Below, piece by piece: positions 1-4,622 of a stretch of 13,366 bases of DNA. The translations under genes were made by a program, and so were the position numbers. Numbering within the stretch: position 1 is the stretch's first letter; each line of letters opens with the position of its first letter. The stretch is from positions 1-13,366 of the forward strand of contig CACZSJ010000111.1 of NCBI GenBank assembly GCA_902783825.1, given 5' to 3'. A model generated the notes under the pieces. It ran no database searches and was not told where the DNA came from. It saw only the letters and a list, made by a program, of their open reading frames with translations. Source of the DNA: Oscillospiraceae bacterium. Its GTDB lineage: Bacteria; Bacillota; Clostridia; Oscillospirales; Oscillospiraceae.

Positions 1-489
1 GATGTCGCAGTTGCGGTGGGCGTCGCCGATCTCCTGGTCGTAGACCTCGCTGAGCCAGTAGTTGGCGGTGATGGCGCCGGAGTTGGACAGAATCAGACCG
101 CCCACGGAATAGGTGACGGTGGAATTTTCCTTCACGCGCCAGTCTTCCACGCGCAGATATTTGTTGACCGTTTCCTTATAATCCAGGTAAGTGGACCGCA
201 TGTTGCGCAGCTTCTCCCGCTGCTTTCGGTAGAGAATGTAGGACTTGGCGACCTGCTCGTAGCCGCCCCGGGAAAGGACCGCTTCCACGCTGTCCTGAAT
301 ATCCTCCACGGAGACCAGCCCCGCCTTGATCTTCGGCAGAAAGTCCGCCGAGACCTTCAGGGCCAAAAAGTCGATCACACTGTCGTTATAGTCGGTGTTG
401 GTGGCCTCAAAGGCCTTTTTCATGGCCTCGGCAATTTTGTTGATGTTGAAGTCTACGACCTTACCGTCGCGCTTGACTACTTGGTACAT
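1..489 (-). CDS. nrdD: Anaerobic (class III) ribonucleoside-triphosphate reductase, N-terminal 163 residues
   Basis: The frame opens at an ATG behind a GGAGG site and runs off the left edge of the window, so only the N-terminus is seen. Residues 1-93 or so form an ATP-cone, the nucleotide-sensing regulatory domain: it starts MYQVVKRDGKVVDFN, followed by NKIAEAMKKAF and, near residue 75, a GGYEQVAKSYILYRKQR segment. The next part (YLRVEDWRVKENSTVTYSVG, then LILSNSGAITANYW) is typical of the start of the glycyl-radical catalytic domain of NrdD. The enzyme reduces ribonucleoside triphosphates to deoxy forms under anaerobic conditions, using a glycyl radical installed by NrdG. The radical site and Zn site lie beyond the window. 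It is the second gene of the operon, 88 nt downstream of nrdG, and shares its NrdR-type promoter. The family assignment is firm. Confidence 0.95.
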   Translation of the reverse strand, partial: MYQVVKRDGKVVDFNINKIAEAMKKAFEATNTDYNDSVIDFLALKVSADFLPKIKAGLVSVEDIQDSVEAVLSRGGYEQVAKSYILYRKQREKLRNMRSTYLDYKETVNKYLRVEDWRVKENSTVTYSVGGLILSNSGAITANYWLSEVYDQEIGDAHRNCDI

Positions 490-528
490 ATCTTGTTCCT
501 CCCAGTTTTCTGTGTCTTTCTATTTTCA

Positions 529-553
529 GCGGGGGCGGCCTTGCCGCGCCCGC
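529..553 (-). other. GC-rich intercistronic hairpin between nrdG and nrdD
   Basis: Two 11-nt arms around an AAG loop pair at 10 of 11 positions (one C-C mismatch), all G-C. No T-run follows on either strand, so it is not a standard intrinsic terminator. It may be an RNA-stabilising or processing element that sets the ratio of NrdG to NrdD; that role is inference. Confidence 0.5.
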
Positions 554-577
554 GTAATCAGGCTTGGGGAAAGGAGA

Positions 578-1282
578 TCAGCTGTCCACGCCCCGGAGCT
601 GAACCACCGGCACATAGGGCGCCACCGCGTCCCGAAGCTGGCGCATCTGCTCATCGGAAAAGGCGCTCAGACCCTGGAGATCCAGCACGTCGCCGGAGTC
701 TTTGAATTGCTGGAGATAGTATTCCTTAGCGCCGCTGATCCACTTGGCGGCCTCAATCAGGCTTTCCTGGCTGTGCAGGCCGCGGACCACCGTGGTACGA
801 AATTCGTATTCTACCCGGCCCTCCAGCAGAAAATTCTTGCTGCGCTCTACCGCAGCCAGATCCAGGTTCGGGATGCCGGCGGTGGCGGCGTAAAGCCCGG
901 GCGCGTTTTTGATGTCCATGGCTACCCGGTCCACCAGCCCGGCGTCCACGATCTGCATCAAACGTTCCGGAAAAGAGCCGTTGGTGTCCAGCTTGATCCG
1001 ATAGCCCAGGGCGCGGATCTTTTCCAGAAAGGCGGGCATGTCCCCATGAAGCAGAGGCTCCCCTCCGGTGATGGCGACGCCGTCCAGAACGCCCTGGCGC
1101 TTGCGCAGAAAGGTAAGCACGGTCTCTTCGCCGTTGGGATCACCCTCCAGCCGTTCCGGCAAAACCAGAGGCGCGTTGTGACAGAAGGGACAGCGGAAAT
1201 TGCAGCCGCCGGTAAAAACCGTGCAGGCGACCTTGCCCGGATAGTCCAGCAGGGTGAGCTTTTGCAGCCCGGATATCAGCAT
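578..1282 (-). CDS. nrdG: Anaerobic ribonucleotide reductase activating protein, radical SAM
   Basis: A 234-residue radical SAM enzyme that reductively cleaves S-adenosylmethionine to install the glycyl radical on NrdD. The cluster-binding motif is C27-x3-C31-x2-C34, set in TGGCNFRCPFCHN, followed by GGEP at 73-76, the usual SAM-contacting motif. The opening SGLQKLTLLDYPGKVACTVF and the length match the longer NrdG2-type activases (about 190-230 residues), not the roughly 155-residue E. coli form. A GTG at 1300 in the same frame is less likely: the ATG at 1282 has AGGGAGG seven bases upstream. It is the promoter-proximal gene of the operon, with nrdD 88 nt downstream. A pyruvate formate-lyase activase is the main alternative, but the adjacent nrdD makes NrdG much more likely. 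Confidence 0.94.
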   Translation of the reverse strand: MLISGLQKLTLLDYPGKVACTVFTGGCNFRCPFCHNAPLVLPERLEGDPNGEETVLTFLRKRQGVLDGVAITGGEPLLHGDMPAFLEKIRALGYRIKLDTNGSFPERLMQIVDAGLVDRVAMDIKNAPGLYAATAGIPNLDLAAVERSKNFLLEGRVEYEFRTTVVRGLHSQESLIEAAKWISGAKEYYLQQFKDSGDVLDLQGLSAFSDEQMRQLRDAVAPYVPVVQLRGVDS

Positions 1283-1323
1283 GTCAGCGCCTCCCTTCAC
1301 AAGATCTTGCCCGGTGCTTTGCT

Positions 1324-1352
1324 ATCATAGCGCCACATATAGGGATTGTCAA
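1324..1352 (-). promoter_or_regulatory. Sigma-A type promoter of nrdG-nrdD
   Basis: On the minus strand a perfect -35 TTGACA (1352-1347) is followed after 17 bp by -10 TATGAT (1329-1324), about 40 bp upstream of the nrdG start. The predicted transcript start is near 1317. Confidence 0.88.
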
Positions 1353-1360
1353 GGGGAAAA

Positions 1361-1376
1361 TCACTAAATATAGAAA
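1361..1376 (-). promoter_or_regulatory. NrdR box, promoter-proximal (degenerate)
   Basis: The 16-mer tcactaaatatagaaa keeps the core C-W-A-W-A-T-A-T-W-G of the NrdR box but has weak outer arms. It lies 8 bp upstream of the -35 element of the nrd promoter and exactly 42 bp from a stronger copy. Confidence 0.65.
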
Positions 1377-1402
1377 GTTTAACCGCCTTGTAACCGGTTT
1401 GA

Positions 1403-1418
1403 ACACAAAATATAGTGT
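1403..1418 (-). promoter_or_regulatory. NrdR box, distal (strong)
   Basis: The 16-mer acacaaaatatagtgt is close to the NrdR consensus (ACACWATATNTWGTGT), with both outer arms intact. NrdR is the ATP-cone repressor of bacterial ribonucleotide reductase genes and usually binds tandem boxes an integral number of helical turns apart. The 42-bp spacing from the proximal box is four turns. Confidence 0.85.
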
Positions 1419-1493
1419 CCGTTTAAGAATTGTTTCCTCCTGATTCCGCCATGTTTCCCGTGCGGTTTTGGGAGAAACAGAGGCGCTTTTGGC

Positions 1494-1526
1494 AAAAAAA
1501 GCCCCGGGAATCCTGGTTCCCGGGGC
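1494..1526 (-). terminator. Intrinsic terminator of the NhaC-family gene
   Basis: A perfect 10-bp stem (GCCCCGGGAA with TTCCCGGGGC) around a 6-nt loop is followed on the minus strand by seven T. It starts 58 nt beyond the stop codon of the transporter and insulates it from the nrd operon. Confidence 0.93.
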
Positions 1527-1583
1527 ACGCTATCGTTCGTTGTCAGGCGCGGAAAAGCGCGCCGTTTCTACACTTTGACTGTG

Positions 1584-3110
1584 TCAGGCTGCGGCCTTGT
1601 TGGCGGTAATTCTGCGGATGACAAAGAGGGTGGCAACGGTGAGAACCGCGCCGATCAGCAGGCAGACAACCGCGTTCTGTACAAAGCCGGCGATGATGTA
1701 ATTGACAAAGCTGATGCCGGCGATGGTCAGGGCGTAGGGCAGCTGGGTGGACACGTGAGACACGTGATCCATCTGCGCACCGGCAGAAGCCATGATGGTG
1801 GTGTCGGAGATGGGGGAGCAGTGATCGCCGCAGACGGCGCCGGCCAGACAGGCGGAGATGCCGATGATCAGCAGAGAGCTGTCCGCCGGGAAGATGGCGA
1901 CCACGATGGGGATCAGGATACCGAAGGTGCCCCAGGAGGTGCCGGTGGCGAAGGCCAGAACCACCGCGACCACGAAAATCACAGCAGGAAGCAGGCTGAA
2001 GAGGCCGGCCGCAGCGCCTTCCATCACACCGTGGACAAACTCGGCGGCGCCCAGGCTGGAGGTCATGGTCTTCAGAGAAGTGGCCAGAACCAGAATGGTG
2101 ATGGGGGGAACCATGGCGACAAAGCCCTGGGGAATGCACTCAGTCATTTCCTTAAAGCGCAGGGTGCGGCGCAGCAGGAAATAAACAAAGGAGAAGACCA
2201 GGGCGATGATGCCGCCCCAGGGGAGGGCGATGTAGGCGTCGGTGTTGCCGAAGGCGCCGATGAGGTCTCCGGCACAGTCGGTGCCGCCCCAGGCGTCCAC
2301 GCCGTAGTAGCCGCCCACGTAGAGCAGCGCGAAGAACACGGCGACAATCAGCACCAGCACAGGGAGAACCAGGTCCAAGATCCGGCCGCGGGGATTGCCG
2401 GCTTCGGTGTCGTCGCCCTTGTTGGCACCCAGCTCTCCGTTGAGGCGGGCGTTCATCTCTGCCAGAGCCATGGGGCCGTAGTCAAAACCCATGAGCACGA
2501 TTGCCACGATGAACACCAGGGTCAGCAGGGAATAGAAATTGTAGGGGATGGCCCGGACAAAGAGCTGGATGCCGGTGATGCCGGTGCCCAGATCATCCGC
2601 AACGCCGGAGACGGCGGCAGCCCAGGAAGAAATGGGAGCGATCATGCAGATAGGAGCCGCGGTGGCGTCGATGAGGAAAGCCAGCTTGGCCCGAGAAATG
2701 CTGTGCCGGTCCGTGACCGGTCGCATGACGGAGCCCACGGTCAGACAGTTGAAATAGTCGTCCACGAAGATCAAAACACCCAGAACAAACGTGGCAAGCT
2801 GGGCGCCTACCCGGGTCTTGATATTCTTCTCCGCCCAGCGTCCGAAGGCGGCGCTGCCGCCGGACTTGTTGATCAGGGCCACCAGAATGCCCAGGATAAC
2901 CAGGAAGACCAGATTGCCGGCCAGATCGGCCACAGAGACGGAAAGTCCATCCACCACCAGCAGATCCAGCATCTTGATGGGCTGGAAACCGGCGGCAAAG
3001 AGGGCGCCCAAAAAGACGCCGGCAAAAAGGGAGGTGTAGACCTCCTTGGTCAGAAGCGCCAGCACGATGGCCAGCAGCGGGGGGACCAGAGCCCAAAACG
3101 TACCGAACAT
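1584..3110 (-). CDS. lysW: NhaC-family transporter, predicted lysine importer (LysW type)
   Basis: A 508-residue, very hydrophobic protein with about 11-12 membrane segments. The family signatures are clear: FVDDYFNCLTVG at 115-126, SSWAA at 161-165, GTSWGTFGILIP at 390-401, and GDHCSPISDTTIMAS at 428-442 followed by MDHVSHVSTQLPYA. By homology alone it would be called a Na+/H+ antiporter of the NhaC family. Its leader, however, carries a complete lysine riboswitch with a terminator, and NhaC-family members under lysine riboswitches have been predicted by comparative genomics to be lysine transporters (LysW). I therefore infer Na+- or H+-coupled lysine uptake that is shut off when lysine is plentiful. 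The chosen ATG has GGAGG eight bases upstream; an in-frame start 22 codons earlier would lie in the leader terminator. It is transcribed alone. Confidence 0.87.
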   Translation of the reverse strand: MFGTFWALVPPLLAIVLALLTKEVYTSLFAGVFLGALFAAGFQPIKMLDLLVVDGLSVSVADLAGNLVFLVILGILVALINKSGGSAAFGRWAEKNIKTRVGAQLATFVLGVLIFVDDYFNCLTVGSVMRPVTDRHSISRAKLAFLIDATAAPICMIAPISSWAAAVSGVADDLGTGITGIQLFVRAIPYNFYSLLTLVFIVAIVLMGFDYGPMALAEMNARLNGELGANKGDDTEAGNPRGRILDLVLPVLVLIVAVFFALLYVGGYYGVDAWGGTDCAGDLIGAFGNTDAYIALPWGGIIALVFSFVYFLLRRTLRFKEMTECIPQGFVAMVPPITILVLATSLKTMTSSLGAAEFVHGVMEGAAAGLFSLLPAVIFVVAVVLAFATGTSWGTFGILIPIVVAIFPADSSLLIIGISACLAGAVCGDHCSPISDTTIMASAGAQMDHVSHVSTQLPYALTIAGISFVNYIIAGFVQNAVVCLLIGAVLTVATLFVIRRITANKAAA

Positions 3111-3126
3111 GAGAAATACCTCCGAT

Positions 3127-3164
3127 AAAAAAAGAATTGTGAACAGCGCAGGCACCGTCCACAA
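3127..3164 (-). terminator. Riboswitch expression platform: leader terminator
   Basis: Minus-strand arms of 12 nt (TTGTGGACGGTG and CGCTGTTCACAA) pair completely, with three G-T wobbles, around a CCTG loop. After TTC comes a run of seven T. It sits just downstream of the lysine aptamer and only a few bases before the ribosome binding site, so it would stop transcription before the coding region when lysine is bound. I could not identify the alternative antiterminator pairing with certainty. Confidence 0.85.
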
Positions 3165-3182
3165 CACAAAACACAAAGCGTG

Positions 3183-3352
3183 TTACGACAGCTCTCCGCA
3201 TTTCTGCGACAGTCCGGCGGATTTTCTCCGACGGCCCAGGCACAGCCTGACGGGAATTCGGCTGCCCTTCGGCGATGGCCCCTTTCACTACCGTCTGCGT
3301 TACCCGCGCATGTGACGGCGGCTACTGATGAACACCGCGCCTCTATCTTGCT
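3183..3352 (-). ncRNA. Lysine riboswitch (L box) aptamer
   Basis: Read on the minus strand, the leader has the lysine-aptamer landmarks in order: GATAGAGGCGCGG, ATCAGTA, GAAAGGGG, CGCCGAA, GCCTGGG, GGACTGTC and finally GGAGAGCTGTC. P1 closes by GATAG (3347-3343) pairing with CTGTC (3191-3187). The element starts about 15 nt after the predicted transcript start and is followed by a leader terminator, the arrangement of a genetic OFF switch. It controls the NhaC-family transporter downstream. Identity rests on pattern recognition of the conserved core, not on a covariance-model search. Confidence 0.94.
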
Positions 3353-3369
3353 CTGTTCAATTTGACACT

Positions 3370-3397
3370 ATTATAAACGGTCGGCGGGAAAAGTCAA
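3370..3397 (-). promoter_or_regulatory. Promoter of the riboswitch-transporter unit
   Basis: -35 TTGACT (3397-3392) and a perfect -10 TATAAT (3375-3370) are separated by 16 bp on the minus strand. Transcription would start near 3363, just upstream of the lysine aptamer. Confidence 0.85.
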
Positions 3398-3491
3398 CAA
3401 AAAAATGAAAATCCGGGAGGAAAAATGGGAATTCTTCCGTTTTGTACGGGACAGAAAGGAAAGCGGTCGCCTCTTTTGTGCGAGATTACGC

Positions 3492-3523
3492 AAAAAAGTG
3501 CGGACTGATGGGCATCAGTCCGC
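3492..3523 (-). terminator. Orphan intrinsic terminator (minus strand)
   Basis: Perfect 10-bp stem GCGGACTGAT/ATCAGTCCGC around a 4-nt loop, followed on the minus strand by AC and six T. No T-run follows on the plus strand. The nearest upstream minus-strand gene (bioY) has its own terminator, so this one must serve a transcript starting between 3523 and 3984. Confidence 0.8.
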
Positions 3524-3590
3524 GAAACAGGGTTGTGGGATAAAGATATGAGCCGGGTTTCTCACCTGAGAAACCAATTGGATAAGCTGT
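3492..3590 (-). ncRNA. Candidate small RNA of about 100 nt, unknown family
   Basis: No protein gene reads into this stretch on the minus strand, yet it contains a strong intrinsic terminator (10-bp stem plus T6). Just before it are a perfect 8-bp hairpin with 4-nt loop at 3575-3556 and, at the 5' end, a 6-bp hairpin at 3596-3582 that the predicted start would cut into. An A/C/U-rich unpaired linker with two CCC triplets lies between the 8-bp hairpin and the terminator. A plausible promoter is present at 3625-3597. I compared it by eye with SRP RNA, 6S RNA, tmRNA and RsaE/RoxS and see no match. The start is approximate. Confidence 0.45.
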
Positions 3591-3596
3591 GCTTAT

Positions 3597-3625
3597 ACGA
3601 TACATCAAGGAGGGCGCTTTGTAAA
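3597..3625 (-). promoter_or_regulatory. Possible promoter of the candidate small RNA
   Basis: -35 TTTACA (3625-3620) and -10 TATCGT (3602-3597) with 17-bp spacing on the minus strand. The -35 is good and the -10 only fair. Confidence 0.4.
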
Positions 3626-3658
3626 GAGCGAAGCGGCACTTGTTTTGTCGAAAGGCAA

Positions 3659-3707
3659 TTTTTTTCTCCCGCCGCGCATAGTTTTTTTCTCCGCGGGCCA
3701 AACTATG
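3659..3707. repeat. Short direct and inverted repeats upstream of the DUF378 gene
   Basis: The 11-mer T7CTCC occurs twice 23 nt apart (3659-3669 and 3682-3692). Overlapping the second copy is an inverted repeat CATAGTTT (3677-3684) with AAACTATG (3700-3707). Together they occupy the region where the promoter or operator of the DUF378 gene should lie; I could not assign a clear -35/-10 pair here. Confidence 0.5.
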
Positions 3708-3765
3708 GCTGTCAATCCCCGTGCGGCTGGTGCGCCGTACAAAAAACAAGAGAGGAGAATCGCTT

Positions 3766-3975
3766 GTGATTATGGATCGTATCGCCCTGGCCCTGGCCAT
3801 CATCGGCGGGCTGAACTGGGGCAGCGTCGGCCTGTTTCGTTTCGATGTCGTCGCCTGGCTTTTTGGAGGTCAGACGGCAACCGTCAGCCGCGTGATCTAC
3901 ACGCTGGTTGGCCTTGCGGCGATCTGGTGCATCTCGCTGCTTCTGCGCAGCGACGCGGTTACCGATGAGGCTTGA
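3766..3975 (+). CDS. DUF378 family small membrane protein (YuzA-like)
   Basis: A 69-residue protein with two predicted membrane helices. After a GTG start the sequence runs MIMDRIALALAIIGGLNWG and then DVVAWLFGG, the hallmark of the DUF378 family (the conserved GGLNWG near the end of helix 1). Helix 2 is about residues 42-60 (VIYTLVGLAAIWCISLLL). The function of the family is not known. The GTG at 3766 is preferred because AGAGGAG ends eight bases upstream; the ATG at 3772 would put the site 14 bases away. It is a single-gene unit, closed by a terminator shared with the convergent bioY operon. Confidence 0.85.
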   Translation: MIMDRIALALAIIGGLNWGSVGLFRFDVVAWLFGGQTATVSRVIYTLVGLAAIWCISLLLRSDAVTDEA

Positions 3976-3983
3976 GTAAAAGC

Positions 3984-4031
3984 AAAAAGAAAAAAGGCAG
4001 GGAATGCGGTCGCGTTCCCTGCCGTGCTTTT
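3984..4031. terminator. Bidirectional terminator between DUF378 gene and bioY
   Basis: A 9-bp stem GGCAGGGAA/TTCCCTGCC (3996-4023) with a 10-nt loop that can pair further. On the minus strand it is followed by T6-C-T5, a strong signal for the bioY operon. On the plus strand GTGCTTTT follows, a weaker signal for the DUF378 gene. Confidence 0.85.
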
Positions 4032-4058
4032 GTGTCCTAAAAGAACCGGGGAGCCAGT

Positions 4059-4610
4059 CTATATCTGCTGCGGGAGGCGGGGCCGCAGGCTTCGAATCAA
4101 CAGCAGCGCCAAGGCCAGCTTCCCCAAATCTGGAAGCACGAAGGGGAACACGCACAGACCCATAGCGGAAATCCAAGCGATGGGGCCGTGGTGAAAAGAA
4201 TAGACCTTCACGAACCAGAGGGTACCCAAAGCATAACAAAGCAGCAGGCCCAGAACCAGAGCGGCGGCCATAAACCAGAGGCTGCGCATCGCCTGCTTCT
4301 CCAGCAGGCAGTAGAGGAGGCCCATCGGCAAAAAGCCCAGAAGGTAGCCGCCGGTGGGGCCCAGCAGGCAGGCGATGCCGCCCTGAAATCCGGAAAATAC
4401 GGGAAGCCCGGCGGCTCCCATGAGCAGATACAGCAGGATCGCCAGACTGCCGCGGCGTCCACCCAGAAGCCCCAGGGCGCAGAACAGGCCGAAGGTCTGC
4501 AAGGTGAAGGGAATCGGCGCCGGTACGGAGAGCCAGGCACACAGACACAGAAGCACCGCCATCATCGCGATGCGGCTCATTTCTCTGGGAGAAAGACGGC
4601 TGCGGGTCAT
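4059..4610 (-). CDS. bioY: Biotin transporter substrate-binding (S) component BioY
   Basis: A 183-residue membrane protein with about six helices. The BioY family pattern is clear: an N-terminal PIPFTLQTFGLFCALGLLGG, then GLPVFSGFQGGIACLLGPTG followed by GYLLGFLPMG. BioY captures biotin and works with an ECF energising module (EcfT plus two EcfA ATPases), usually shared and encoded elsewhere; no such genes are in the window. Length is normal for the family. The ATG at 4610 has AAGGAG eight bases upstream, and that site begins in the TAA stop codon of the preceding gene, so the two are translated from one message with only 12 nt between them. It is the last gene of the five-gene operon, just before the terminator. 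Whether it is functionally tied to the upstream genes is unclear. Confidence 0.93.
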   Translation of the reverse strand: MTRSRLSPREMSRIAMMAVLLCLCAWLSVPAPIPFTLQTFGLFCALGLLGGRRGSLAILLYLLMGAAGLPVFSGFQGGIACLLGPTGGYLLGFLPMGLLYCLLEKQAMRSLWFMAAALVLGLLLCYALGTLWFVKVYSFHHGPIAWISAMGLCVFPFVLPDLGKLALALLLIRSLRPRLPQQI

Positions 4611-4622
4611 GTGCTGCGCTCC

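Noticed and set aside
1575..3128. 517-residue plus-strand open frame antisense to the NhaC-family gene
   Set aside because: Composition is low-complexity (Gly, Asp, Gln, His rich) with no domain; it is the GC-bias shadow of a well-supported membrane protein gene.
3183..3352. Possible cobalamin or SAM riboswitch in the NhaC-gene leader
   Set aside because: The order of conserved segments and the P1 pairing match the lysine aptamer; no B12 box or SAM core is seen.
3425..3508. 27-codon plus-strand frame starting ATG behind GGGAGG
   Set aside because: The spacing is short, no promoter is seen, and its end runs into the minus-strand terminator hairpin; no family resemblance.
3486..3803. 105-residue minus-strand frame across the candidate small RNA region
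   Set aside because: No ribosome binding site, covers the start of the DUF378 gene, and its composition is not protein-like.
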